From Axinella damicornis (taxonomy: Eukaryota; Porifera; Demospongiae; Axinellida; Axinellidae), in NCBI GenBank assembly GCA_963931865.1, contig OZ007507.1, forward strand, positions 7,678,847 through 7,742,846: a stretch of DNA of 64,000 nucleotides. Reading direction: 5' to 3'. Below, piece by piece: positions 11,800 through 22,289 of the stretch. The position numbers and the translations under genes were made by a program. The notes beneath the pieces are model-generated. The model saw only the letters and a program-made list of their open reading frames with translations, did no database searches and was not told where the DNA came from. Position 1 is the first letter of the stretch; each line of letters opens with the position of its first letter.

Positions 11800-12324
11800 G
11801 TGCATGGGCATTGCAGTTTCTTTTTCACTTGCTATAAGTGAGCAGTTCATTCCAGTAGCTTCATGTCTTTTGTCCATAGCAGAGGCTGCACTGCTCGACT
11901 TTTTCCTCTGCTTCTGTCTACTATCAATGCAAACTAAAGAATAGAAGTGGACAGAAGCAGAAGAGTGGGGAAAGCCTGGGGGAGCATTAATCACATGAAT
12001 GTCAGGCCAGATTCAGTCTATTTGGAATGATGTCTGATGATTAATGTACGTATACAGTCCAGCGGAGTCCGAAGATAGAGGTCACCCTCCGAGGATTGAT
12101 GGTCTGGACGCATTGGCTATTAGAGCCACTTGTGGCATAATTTTCAAGCCAGTAAACTTGATACTTCTTATTCACTGCCTTGTGAACATAAATACACAAG
12201 TACGGTTTGTTATCTCCAAGAGGCAGTCCTCTTGATGGTGTCCTAAAATAGATTAGCTACTCTATACATCTGAAACTTGCATGAAATTCATACATTTCGG
12301 GGTGTGTTCATTTCCCATGCACAG

Positions 12325-12429
12325 AGGATGGCCGGATTCTTCCCACTCTCTGATGCCAGCCCGAAGGGGTTTACTGGGGTTGTGGAGCTGCTCCTTCAGG
12401 CAGGGGCTAGTGTGGACCAACAGACCAAG
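12325..12429 (+). CDS. Ankyrin-repeat exon 5, lengthened
   Basis: Related to the 7971 exon but with four extra bases near the start. If splicing uses the first CACAG (AG at 12323-12324), the exon is 105 bp (35 codons) and open: AGFFPLSDASPKGFTG then VVELLLQAGASVDQQTK, before a GTGGGC donor. With the usual acceptor two bases later, a stop appears. The frame survives only through an acceptor shift. Confidence 0.6.
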
Positions 12430-12475
12430 GTGGGCATTGCTACAGTCATAGCCAATAATTATACGTCTGAAACTA

Positions 12476-12935
12476 GTGCACTCCTGGTAGAGGAAAAATT
12501 GTGCCACATGAATAATGTACCGGTAATTAATCAAACCTCATAGCTCGCAGGAAAGGTCTACAAAGATTCTGACTACACCGTCGTGATCGCTATCATGCAG
12601 TGACAAAATAATTGTGCTAAAATTCACCTTGGTGGTGGAGATCGATATAAGCGCTTTGGTCGTACTATCGGCTGCCATTGTTCGAGTGCTCTCTCCGACT
12701 TTCATTGCCAGTACAGCTCTTTGGAATGGCACACAAAGATCCTGACCACACGGTAGATCGCTGTAGTTCACTGACACTTACGTACATGCCGAAACTCACC
12801 GTGCTGGCAAAGTTGCAAGCACTGACTTGATCAACTGATCTGACGGTCCTCATGTGGCATGTTGGAATGAGCTGTAATGCTTAGCTTGTGCTACCAGCGA
12901 GTTGTAACAGCTACCAAGAGTGCAGTTTCCCATTG
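12476..12935 (-). repeat. REP-A copy 1 (diverged)
   Basis: It runs from ACTCCTGGTAGAGGAAAAAT to GCTACCAAGAGTGCAG, the two ends of the REP-A family (see 61876-62420). Orientation is reversed relative to the 60-64 kb cluster. A remnant of the second-half frame (MAADSTTKALIS) is visible on the minus strand. Confidence 0.7.
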
Positions 12936-12997
12936 CTAAAATATGTTTATGTATGGCTGACTTCACTTCCTGGAGGGCTAGCTAATCCTCACTTGTT

Positions 12998-13042
12998 CGA
13001 GGGGCAACCGCACTCCTGGTAGCCGTTGCAACGCCCGCTGCG
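12998..13042 (+). repeat. Isolated REP-A end
   Basis: CGAGGGGCAACCGCACTCC followed by TGGTAGCCGTTGCAACG matches only the first ~45 bp of REP-A. The rest of the unit is absent. Confidence 0.65.
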
Positions 13043-14238
13043 ACGGCATTTTAGGATATCCAACAGGGATGGTAGAACCCCCAAGAAGGCTGATCTGTGC
13101 CACCACTAAGTGTTGACAAATAAGGGCCATGGGCTGTGCTACTTATCAGAGAACGCGGTAGCGTTCTCTATTTAGGGATGGCTAAGGAAATTTCGAAATA
13201 CCATACTGATGCACCAGCAGGAAAACGGCCAAAGAAGCTACTACCCCCCAAACCAAGCATGCAGACAGAATGATACTGCCTAGCAGTTCACAAAAACACT
13301 CGCAAACGTACCTGAGAGTACGCAGGAGTCGAGAAATAAGTCGCCGTAAAATTCCGATTTCGTCATCTTCTTCTTCTTTCTTTCTTCTTTCTTTCTCATT
13401 GACTAGCATAGCTGGACAACAAAAGCATTTCCTGAGCTAGTTCACTCACAGAACAACATCGCTTTCGTCGTAGTAGCTCCTTTCGGCCCTTTTGACTACA
13501 TACTGGCAGGAACGGCACTTCTGGCTAGCTACGATTCAGTGAATTGCTAGCACGAAGCCATTTTGATGCAACCAGAGGTCACGCAATAGTCAATAGTCAA
13601 TAGTCAATATTTGACACGCCCACCAGGAGCACAGCCGTACAAGAACAAACATGAAAGGGCATAGCCGCACAAAATAATAGTAGTACAAACATGAAAAACG
13701 ACTAATAGCAGGTTGCATGAAACAGGTTCTTCAGTCTAGTAAACTTCTGGAGCTGTAGTTCTGTGATTGAGGCTATCACTTCCCCCTCATTGCTCACTTT
13801 GCTCACGCGTGCCAAATGCGCATGCGCAGTTCACTTGCAAACGCACATTGCTTTCTTTTTTGCTGGTGATGGTTGCATTTCGGGCACTTGCTGATCAGCT
13901 GAATCCTTGTGAATCCATCATCTGGTGCATCACTACCGCTGCAAGGCATTTCTGCCACCCTGTTCTTGCCAAGATCTATCGTGACTATGCCATCGTGGAG
14001 GCGTGGCTTTCATCTCATGACGTAACTACAGTGCAGAACATGTACCAATACTGACCATGCAGAACTGTGAGTGAGGCTACAGTTTTGGCGTTTGGACTTC
14101 GAAGTGTTTGCTGAATCTGTCTAATCCGTTGTCTGGTGGCACACTCCTAGGAGCTATCATCTGTGAACGTATCCTAGTGGTACCTACCTAGCCTCGTTCC
14201 CAGGCCTTCCACACCTCCAGCTTTTGAGTATGCATTCA
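13043..14238. other. No recognised gene
   Basis: It contains a TTCTTCTTTC-type tract (13365-13395) and a triplicated CAATAGT near 13583-13605. A 95-codon + frame (13767-14054) has no recognisable domain or splice context. It is treated as intron of the ankyrin gene. Confidence 0.35.
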
Positions 14239-14282
14239 TCTATCTATCTATCTATCTATCTTGTCATTCTTTATCTATCTAT
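14239..14282. repeat. TCTA microsatellite
   Basis: About six tandem TCTA units followed by imperfect copies. Confidence 0.85.
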
Positions 14283-14570
14283 AATGTATATACTCTACCC
14301 AAGAGCAATATCATCACTTTTGGTATAATTATATAAAAGCAATAATGGATCATTACTTCCTGGTGAATCACAACATAAGGAAGGAGCAATTGTGCTGCCC
14401 CGAGCAGTAGGATCCTCAACCACATCCATCAAGGCAGCTCTCTTTTGCACGGTGATGACCTAGCTAGAGATTGTTCAATCAAACGTTTTGGTTATACATC
14501 CATCTCTGATACATTACCCCTATCGTTAGAAACGTACGCATTCCATGCGCTCAAAAAACCTCACAAACTA

Positions 14571-14807
14571 GAAACAAAAAATTTTCTTACAAAAATTACA
14601 AATGATTTAGTGATGGCCACCCCGATCGACTCCCGAAAAAGCAGACAAACAAGGAATGCAGCCTCAGTCCCATCCCATTCCTAAATCCTACATTTTTAAA
14701 TGGGATGGGACTGAGGCTGCATTCCTTGTTTGTCTGCTTTTTCGGGAGTCGATCGGGGTGGCCATCACTAAATCATTTGTAATTTTTGTAAGAAAATTTT
14801 TTGTTTC
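14571..14807. repeat. Perfect 109-bp palindrome
   Basis: The arm at 14571-14679 is the exact reverse complement of 14699-14807, with a 19-bp spacer. The arms start GAAACAAAAAATTTTC and end near GTCCCATCCCATT. A diverged single arm recurs at 16610-16690. The right arm overlaps the end of the DIRS recombinase frame on the minus strand. Confidence 0.95.
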
Positions 14808-15350
14808 TGTAGAGATCTGATGTCCCAGGGAAAACACCCCTTAAAATAGGGGAAAATCCAAATTAAAGCCAGCCAAGAAACATGTACAGGGCAATGCAAT
14901 ATAGAGAGTGTGCTACTACCAGTGTTGTTTTCCTGCTGAGAGGATGCATGTATCAGTGGTGCTGTGACCTGCGGTGTGGCTTGCTGCTGATTGGTGGCAG
15001 AGCTGTGGCCCACAGTTGCAGTGGGTTTGCACAGTGCTGGCACTTTCTGGGGTGTGTGGAAGTAGCGCTGGTATGCCTGGCTTTGCCATCCGTCTAGCTG
15101 CTGAACGGTTTCTTGTGAGGTGCCAGCCTCTGCTGCTGAAGTTGCGCCACCAATTCTGAGACTGTGTGTGTTGTACCGGTTGGAACGATAGCCTGCTCGC
15201 TGGAGCTGGCGGAGGATGTGCTTGAGAAGCCTCTGAGTCTGGTGAGTGGACAACCATTGCTGAAGTGAAATAGGGGTGCCATGTAGTAGTCATCTCTAGG
15301 GGATGTCAGGGCAATGTATCTGGCCATGTTGCTGTATGGGCAGGTCACGC
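14768..15350 (-). pseudogene. Tyrosine recombinase of a DIRS-type retroelement, broken
   Basis: The minus strand encodes the catalytic part of a tyrosine recombinase: HSLRIGGATSAAEAG (the H-x-x-R box, near 15165) and then DGWQSQAYQRYFHTP, ending in the nucleophilic Tyr (near 15060). DIRS elements use this enzyme instead of a DDE integrase. The upstream part (MARYIALTSPRDDY, near 15320) is in a different frame, so there is a frameshift around 15250. The reading frame runs on into the palindrome at 14699-14807, where homology ends. It follows the RNase H part on the same strand, the DIRS gene order. Confidence 0.75.
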
Positions 15351-15387
15351 TGGCTAGCTTGTGGAAGTTGATAGTGGTGCCAATGCC

Positions 15388-15727
15388 CTACTGGCCATAG
15401 TCAGTCTTAAGGAAGAGGGTGTCTTGGTGGGCTGTCACTGTGCCTGTTGGGCATGAGAGAAGGATTTGCTGTTTGCGGAAGATGGCGTCTACTAGCAAGT
15501 TGGTTTTCACTGGGAGATGTTGCGTTGAGATGGTGAAATGGTGCTGTGCGGCGAACACGAATAGGGCGTGCATAAAGGTGCCCGTAGAGCGCTGGCTCTG
15601 CCATGCAAGGGAAATCGCTTGATTGTCACACATGAATTTCAGCCACTTTCCCTGCCATTGTTGCCCCCTTGTCAATACTGCTGCCACGATAGCAAGCGGT
15701 TCTTGCCACTGAATGGACCGGAGGTAT
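15388..15727 (-). pseudogene. RNase H domain of the same DIRS-type element
   Basis: The minus-strand frame reads QWQEPLAIVAAVL, KWLKFMCDNQAISLAWQS, HALFVFAAQHHFTISTQHL and TNLLVDAIFRKQ. CDNQA and the final VDA(I) hold the usual RNase H acidic positions of DIRS/Ngaro polyproteins. The reverse transcriptase that should lie upstream is missing beyond 15727, so the copy is 5'-truncated. It is not a host gene. Confidence 0.75.
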
Positions 15728-15974
15728 TAGTTTAGCATTGCTGGTGAACTGCTTGCACAGTTACAAATGACAAAAATGTACTCGTACGTACGTACCTCAC
15801 AAACAGTTGTACGAAGAGCTGTGAAAAGCAAGGTTTTCGCTCTCAGTCTAAAATATCCAACAAAACCTCATCTCATTTTCAAGTTTTCATACTTGCTACA
15901 GTGCTACGAGTACGAGTTTGAAAGGACTACAATGATAATTAGCTATACAAACAAACAATTTTCTCACAACTACA

Positions 15975-16607
15975 GGTGTTCATAGAACACATACCCGCTC
16001 GGAACGTCTACAGGATAGAGTGCAGCTACAATCGATGTGACATCTCTGCCGATGCGTATCGAACCTCACATCGAACAGGTGCTATCACGTATACTGTGTT
16101 TGTGTATGGCCATATCCAAGGTGTGGGAGTGACCGCTTACCGTATAACGTGCATATTGTGAAGCTGAAGACGTGGGGTCAAATGTTACGAATAGCTGGAA
16201 AAAACAGCATAAACAATAGTCATGACGTCTGTGAAGTACATAAATCGTGGGAAAATAGTGTTTCCTAGTGGTCATCTCGAAGCATGAGTTTCCAAATGCA
16301 CTATGTGTCCTGTTCCTGATGGGACTCTGAGGTGATGAAGAGGCGGAGCCATTGTTATGAATAGTTATGAGAAAATAGCTGAAATACAGCAAAACGATTC
16401 GCCTTGACTTCAGTCAGGTACACATAGAGCAGCTTTTTGCTATTTGCTATTGTTTGACTCCCTTTCGATGGTTTATGAGGGTCTATGTGGCGAGATTTCA
16501 AAAAAAAAATTGACAGACAGACTGACGACTGACTGACTGACTGACTGACTGCCTGACAGACAAAACGATTGCTTAACCCTGCTTCTCACATGCGCGCGCT
16601 GGGTAAA
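15975..16607 (-). mobile_element. Repeat family X, copy A
   Basis: A ~630-bp unit that recurs inverted at 53251-54341 (copy B) and 55985-56525 (copy C). Shared landmarks are GTGTTCATAGAACACATAC at one end and, at the other, a GACT/GACA microsatellite followed by ATTGCTTAACCC and a GCATGCG-type palindrome. No coding capacity was recognised. Confidence 0.7.
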
Positions 16608-16609
16608 AT

Positions 16610-16745
16610 GAAACAGGATTTAGTGATGGCCACCCTGACTCCCCAAAAAGCAGACAAACAAGGAATGCCATTAACCAGCCCCAGTCCCATCCCAATGCAT
16701 ACATTTCAAATTATGTGTGTTCATTTCCCATGCACAGGATGGTGT
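16610..16745 (+). repeat. Single copy of the palindrome arm plus ankyrin intron end
   Basis: GATTTAGTGATGGCCACCC and GCAGACAAACAAGGAATGC match the arm of the palindrome at 14571. The segment then runs into CATTTCCCATGCACAG, the acceptor region of the ankyrin introns, followed by a non-ankyrin sequence. Confidence 0.6.
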
Positions 16746-16957
16746 GATCTCAGTGCAGTGATTTGTGCTGTGTTACAGCTAGTGATGACATTTCTCAGTT
16801 AGTGGTCAATTAGTCAGCTAGTCATGCAAACTTCAAACCAATTAGTTGACTAGGGAAATTCCCTAGTTGTACATTGCCGACGGTACTATAATTGTACATA
16901 CACTTATGTCTGAAACTTGCATGAAATTCAGGGTGTGTTCATTTCCCATGCACACAG

Positions 16958-17055
16958 GATGGATTCTTCCCACTCTACTCTGCCAGCCAGGAGGGATATG
17001 CTGGGATTGTGGAGCTGCTCCTTCAGGCAGGGGCTAGGGTGACCTGCAGACCAAG
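16958..17055 (+). pseudogene. Ankyrin-repeat exon 6 with 1-bp deletion
   Basis: Nearly identical to the exon at 7971 (DGFFPLYSASQEGYAGIVEL), with the same acceptor motif and GTGGGC donor, but 98 bp long. One G is missing where its sister has GGTGGACC, which shifts frame in the last eight codons. A sequencing error cannot be excluded. Confidence 0.7.
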
Positions 17056-17619
17056 GTGGGCATTGCTATAGCACTGAATGTTAGATCTCCCTCAGCTCCC
17101 CGCATAGCAAGAGCACATTGATATCTTGCTGGGTGGGTATGGAACTGGGCACAGACCGATACACACACGTACTGTGTGCTCTGTACTGATCCCAATACTC
17201 TGTTCGTACAACTGTTAGTGAGAACATTAGCCTCACTTCCACCTCCAGTTTCTTTATCACTTGCGGATAAACTGAAGTGAAACACCTGAATGTGTGGGGT
17301 TGAAGGTCGATACTGCCAGATGGAAACTTTGTGCTATTTCACAGTCATATGATGCTAATTATCATGGCAACAGCAGCTCTGTGTACAGCCTGAGGATGGA
17401 GGTGGTGATGCATGTTAGTCTTGACAACAATGTGTACAACTGGAAAACTCCAAGTACCTCACGTATACTAGACCATTCTTGATCATTGCAGAGCAGTAAT
17501 TAATATCAGCATTTGAAGTCATGTCCGCCCTTCCCCAGGTTCCATTGTGATGTGTATAGCAACATGTGTGTGTGTACTGCTATGTTGTGATGGTGCTAAT
17601 GTACGTTCTCTACGTCCAG

Positions 17620-17718
17620 GTTGGTGCAACTCCCCTGAATACCACCTGCCGCAATGGGCATCTTCCAGTAGTAGTACGTCTGATTGCAGCAAAGGCGGAT
17701 GTCAACTGTCAGCAAAAA
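17620..17718 (+). CDS. Ankyrin-repeat exon 7
   Basis: An intact 99-bp, 33-codon exon from CTACGTCCAG to a GTTAGT donor. It reads VGATPLNTTCRNGHLPVVVR then LIAAKADVNCQQK. This is the most canonical repeat here, with TPL, NGH and ADVN. A partial downstream echo (ALIEAKADVNN) is at 17868-17905, and an inverted relative is at 21490-21545. Confidence 0.8.
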
Positions 17719-17867
17719 GTTAGTAACTACTGAGATAATGTTGACAAATTGCAATTACATAATATCACTAATTAGATGGGAACGATACGGTGTGACAGAA
17801 GTGTCTTTCTAGGTTGGCTGGAGTTTAGAAAGTCCTTGTCCTTAGTAGACTCCTAATGATTAATGAT

Positions 17868-17905
17868 GGAGCCTTGATTGAAGCAAAGGCAGATGTCAAC
17901 AATAA
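17868..17905 (+). pseudogene. Ankyrin-repeat scrap
   Basis: The frame ALIEAKADVNN resembles the second half of the exon at 17620. The first half and a clear acceptor are missing. Confidence 0.4.
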
Positions 17906-18283
17906 TTGGTTAGTTACTACATGTACTGCTGCAGGACCCATTTGGATTGCATATTCAATGCATTGTTAGACTATTATACCAGGCTTTGAAGGTAAATTGC
18001 GTTACTGTGCATGCATAGTGCATAATGGGTAATAGTGTTGTGTTGTAATTATTGAAGGGTGTACAACAAGTACGACGCCATGGCCATACCAGTTTATTGA
18101 GGAGGAAAAATAGCGTTGCGGACTTACACATAGCTACATCCAAAGTTTCCTCCTGGTATTCTTTGAGCTTCCGGCATCCAAAACAGTGACGATAGGAATG
18201 ACTTCCTCCATGTTTTCACCAGTCTTGGTGTCGGAGTCATGTTGATACTCAGGGGCAGGGATGAGACTAACACACACAGAATG

Positions 18284-18912
18284 GGCCGCGGTGAAAACCC
18301 GGACCGGACCGGACTGGACCGGACTGGACCGGACTGACCGGAAGTGAAATAGCAATAATTATTGTAGAGCGACTTAGTGCTAGCTAAAAGACTCGGATGT
18401 TTTGCGCAAACTTCAATTCATAACATGTAGCACAACCAGGCAACTGCTGGAGGAGTTTCGTGGGACCTGAAGTAGCTTCAGCAAAGGTACTGTCTGTATT
18501 GCTACAGCATTTGTACTTAGCGTTGCGTTTATGTCAAGTTAGCTAGCTAGCAGAGCAAGGGGCGAGTCTCACGGACAGTAGCATAACTAGTACTCGATGC
18601 TTTTGTAGTATAGATACTCACACTCGCTTAGCCCAGCTCTCTGACTTACCTAGCACCATGAAACTCCACAAATACCTGGTTGCCTCCTTCAAGTCATCCT
18701 CGAATCAGGGTCGTCACTACCGGCAGACTTGGATCCGAGCAGCTACCTCGCTAACGCTTCATGGCTTCAAAATACAGTGCAAATTAGCCAACTTGCAAGA
18801 CTACACTGTTCTCTGACTTCCCCGCACGATCACAATCCCAAGTAAGCATTTTCTCTACACGTGGAGACATACTTCCGGTCGGTCTGGTCCAGTCCGGGTT
18901 TTCACCACGACC
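18284..18912. mobile_element. Mutator-like MITE, 9-bp target duplication
   Basis: The left end GGCCGCGGTGAAAACCCGG and the inverted right end GGTCGTGGTGAAAACCCGG match at most positions. The element is flanked by an exact 9-bp duplication CACAGAATG (18275-18283 and 18913-18921). Subterminal ACCGGACTGG repeats occur at the left. It is 629 bp with no transposase. The 9-bp duplication and GG ends fit Mutator-like elements. Confidence 0.75.
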
Positions 18913-19261
18913 CACAGAATGGATTAGCACGTGCCACGGTGCATTAGTCATGAATCAAGAGTGATGGCAATCTTCAACAATGAGATGTTGCTCATGATGT
19001 TCCAGATACAGCCATTCATCTGATGCACTGCCTTCGTAGGGTGTAAGGGTAGAATTCCATGAGCACCTATTGACTAATTGATTAACCCCCACAATCATAC
19101 CTCCTTAAGTTAAATTCGCTCATACTCCCACATTTATCTCGCGAATAGTTTTTGGTACCGAATAATAAGGGCAACGAATAAATGTCGGTATTTGACACGT
19201 CAATCGATATCGCTGGAAAGCTGTGAAGTTCTCACTAGTTCTCAGTCACTTCTCAGTAGTC

Positions 19262-20652
19262 ATGGCTTTGTTTCAGTATTTCCAACCTGTGAGTGGACTG
19301 CCAGACCCAAAAGGCTCCTTGTCAAGTGCAATGCCTTTGCAAGCCATTGCTCAAGCGAACCAAGAGGTTCAGGATGTCATCAACAAAGAGGAAAGCACCG
19401 CGGGAGCTACAAGCAGTACACGGCAAAAGAACGAGCTGCAATAGGAAAGTATGCCTGGACTCCGAAAGAAGAGGGGAGCGGAAGATGATGGAGAAATGTC
19501 AAAACTTCCCCTGAAAAAAGCGAGGCAGACCTGTTTTGCTCGGCCAGGATTTAGACGCGAAGGTTCAGCTGTATCTGAAGAAGGTCAGGGAAGGAGGAGG
19601 AGCAGTGTCGGCCAGAATTGTCATGGAAGCTGCACGTGACATCATGCTCACGTGCGATCGACCCAAGCTGGTCGAGTTCAAGGGTCATGTACAGCTCAAT
19701 CGCCATTGGGCCCATTCCCTTTTGAAACGGTGTTCAACGGAAGGCAACCACTGCCAAGAGCAAACAAAGTGCTGCAAATTTCAGCGAGCTAAAGAAATCG
19801 TTTCTAGCCGATTAATTTTAGTCACCATGGAAGAGATTCCTCCAGAACTCATCCTGAACTGGGACCAAACGGGCATCAAAATGGTTCCTTGTTCTACCTG
19901 GACCATGGACAGACAGAGTGCAAAGCGAGGTCAACGAGATGATGGGGGTCAACGACAAGCGGCAAATTACGGCAGGTTCGTTGGTAGGAGATTTCCTTCT
20001 AGTGTAGCTGATCTACAAAGGCTAAACAACGTGCTGCCACCCACAGTTTGATTTCCCACCAGGCTGGCATATCACACATTCACTGAAGCACTGGTCCACA
20101 GAAGAAACCATGGTGCAGTATGTGGAACACATCATAATACCATACGTACAGCAAGTGCGTGAAAAGTTTGAGGATGACACAGCAGCAGTTGTAATCATCG
20201 ACAATTCCAAGGTGCAGATTACGGACTCCATTAGTGATCTTCTCGATGGGCATGATATCCATGCATGCCGGCTACCACCAAACACAATGGATCGTCTGCA
20301 GCCAATGGACGTTTCAGTCAACAAGCCTGTCAAGGATTTTATCAAGAGGGAGTTTGACACATGGTACTCAGAGCAGGTTATTAAGCAACTAGAAGGGAAG
20401 GATCTTGACGACCTGGAGGCAGTGGACCTCACACCTATTGACCTTAGCTTGGGCGCTCTGTGGAGTGAAGTGGTTGGTGGACATGGCTGGCTACATCAGC
20501 AACAACCCCCAAATTATAGTCAATGGCTTCATGCATGCGGGCATTACAAGGGCCTAGATGGGCTGGAGCTCAACGAGAGCAGTGACACTCCATCAAGTGG
20601 ATGCAGTGACTCTGAATCCGATGCAGGAGAGGAACCAGAAGAGGACAGTTAG
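19262..20652 (+). pseudogene. pogo/Tigger-like DDE transposase, broken
   Basis: It starts MALFQYFQPVSGLPDP. A DNA-binding helix-turn-helix beginning SYKQYTAKERAAIGKYA is in another frame (about 19400-19460). A frame from about 19536 holds LYLKKVREGGGAVSARIV, HWAHSLLKR and LNWDQTGIK with the first catalytic Asp. The 20110-20652 frame holds VVIIDNSKVQ (second Asp) and LPPNTMDRLQPMD (third acidic position), then NKPVKDFIKREFDTWY and an acidic tail. At least two frameshifts (near 19395 and 19925) and stops around 20008-20030 separate these parts, so it is inactive. It sits in an intron of the ankyrin gene. Element ends were not resolved. Confidence 0.8.
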
Positions 20653-20759
20653 ATCATGTTATTGTCTCAAACTTTTTATCCATTAATATACCATTAATAT
20701 TATTTTGTGTACATTACAGATAACAATAATCAGCACACTTTTAGAACATCCAATAATCA

Positions 20760-21105
20760 AATGAGTTTTTCACCTCCTTGGGGTTAGCGTTAGCTTTGAA
20801 TACTACTGAACATGGAATCTCAAGGCCTCCTTGAGGTAGGTCAGCGGAATACTTTCACCTTCCAGTGACTGTACAGTGAATGGTACCTCCTCTCCTCCAG
20901 AAAAGTGAGCAAATGCGGGAAATTGTTCTTGGCATGTGTCCTATGATGACGTTGTCCTTCAACACTGCCACGGCGTGTCTATCAGTACAGTTTCTTGGTT
21001 CTCAGTCACACTCAAGCACTTCCCCAACAGCTGCCTCCCAGATCTCCTGATACACATGGTAGCCTCGAATGCAGCATTCTCGTTCGTACTCCTCGTTCGT
21101 ACTCC
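20760..21105 (-). pseudogene. HIRAN-like ORF convergent to the transposase
   Basis: The minus-strand frame reads RGYHVYQEIWEAAVGEVLEC, a stop, EPRNCTDRHAVAVLKDN, IIGHMPRTISRICSLF, RRGGTIHCTVTG, a stop, and KYSADLPQGGLEIPC. The pattern (N/D-R-x-A-V-A-V, then V/I-GH-x-P) resembles the HIRAN-type fold found in DNA-repair and transposon-associated proteins. Two in-frame TGA codons break it. It lies about 110 bp after the transposase stop on the opposite strand, so it was probably a second gene of the same transposon. The family call rests on motif memory only. Confidence 0.5.
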
Positions 21106-21489
21106 TCCATCGTTAGTGCTATGACTTGACACGAGTTCACTTTGCTTGAGTTCTCGATAAATTTTCAACACGAATAATTATTACGCGACGTTATTCAACA
21201 CGAAAATAACCCAATATATGGTATTTAATGAGTGATGATGGAGGTGGTTGTGCATATAGTGAGGAGTGCGGAGACAATATCAACATGATAAAACATATTA
21301 GCAGAGAGCAGGAGTTTACATAAACAAGAAAGTCCCTTTTGAGGTCACTATGATCGAAGCAATCACCCCCATCCTGATGATATAGCAATCATCAATGATT
21401 AATGCACAGTACTTCTAATTAGACACGCACAGTTTGGGTTGCTATGGTAATATTGTGAACATTATGTAGTGACTAACTTTCCTCTGAAG

Positions 21490-21640
21490 GTTGACATCTG
21501 CCTTTGCTGCAACCAAACACTCTACTACTGGAAGATGCCCGAGTAGCATCGTACCATGACTACCCCAGTGTGGTGAGAGCACTTCTCCAGGCAAGGGCCA
21601 CTGTCAACACCAAGGACCTTGCACAATTACATGGAGACAC
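21490..21640. pseudogene. Ankyrin exons joined by inversion
   Basis: 21490-21541 read on the minus strand gives GHLPVVECLVAAKADVN, a relative of the exon at 17620. It is joined head-on at about 21541 to a plus-strand ankyrin segment, ASYHDYPSVVRALLQARATV. No donor follows the second part. The junction marks an inversion breakpoint inside an ankyrin exon. Confidence 0.65.
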
Positions 21641-21713
21641 AATTGCATGGAGTCTATACATGGAGGTTTTACAATCCGGTATGTTCACTGAACAGGATTC
21701 TAGTAGTTATCAT

Positions 21714-21714
<1 letters not shown>

Positions 21715-21768
<54 letters not shown>
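21715..21768. repeat. (CA)27 microsatellite
   Basis: Perfect CA tract of 54 bp ending 13 bp before the acceptor of the next ankyrin exon. Confidence 0.95.
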
Positions 21769-21770
<2 letters not shown>

Positions 21771-21781
21771 AATGAGAACAG

Positions 21782-21880
21782 TCTGGGTGGACTGCCCTCC
21801 ACTACGCAGCAGACCATGGACATGAAGATGTTGTACAGGTACTGCTGGAAGTGAATTCTGCCTCAGACCTACCAAATAAG
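21782..21880 (+). CDS. Ankyrin-repeat exon after CA tract
   Basis: 99 bp, 33 codons, from GAACAG to a GTGATC donor: SGWTALHYAADHGHEDVVQV then LLEVNSASDLPNK. It is a canonical repeat with TALHYAA and GHEDVVQVLL. The place of a normal polypyrimidine tract is taken by a CA microsatellite, so acceptor strength is uncertain. Confidence 0.75.
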
Positions 21881-22056
21881 GTGATCACTGTACAGTGTAC
21901 AGAGTGGGTGTGTCCATTGCCACATATGGTCATGTGACATGATCATGGAGAGCCATCTTATTATACTGTCATGAATTCTTGTTTGGCATGAGTGAAAGTT
22001 TATTCTTGATGTTTGAATACTTTGGGAGAGTTGTATTATTGTCAATCGTATTCCAG

Positions 22057-22149
22057 GACTCAGCCCTCATGATGGCGGCCAGGAAGGGGAGTGGGGGGAT
22101 TGTCTGAAGACTGATTCAGCATGGAGCCACTGCAAACCTCACCAACAAG
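22057..22149 (+). pseudogene. Ankyrin-repeat exon with stop
   Basis: A 93-bp exon from TATTCCAG to a GTAGCC donor, reading SALMMAARKGSGGIV, a TGA stop (22105-22107), then RLIQHGATANLTNK. It is two codons shorter than its sisters, and the stop falls where VVRLL normally sits. The downstream exon would not be translated if this exon is included. Confidence 0.7.
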
Positions 22150-22289
22150 GTAGCCATGGCAACCAGCACCATTGCTAATGTAATTATTGTATCCTTTAGG
22201 TTTGTGTACATGGTCTTTTGCAAATTAATGCTCATGATGTAGTATAAAACCTTGCATAATAATCACCCACTGTTCCATACAATCTGCAG

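Noticed and set aside
16066..16392. 108-codon minus-strand frame in repeat X
   Set aside because: It is not conserved in frame in the two other copies of repeat X.
18284..18360. ACCGGACTGG repeats as a promoter array
   Set aside because: They are subterminal repeats of a MITE with a clear target duplication.
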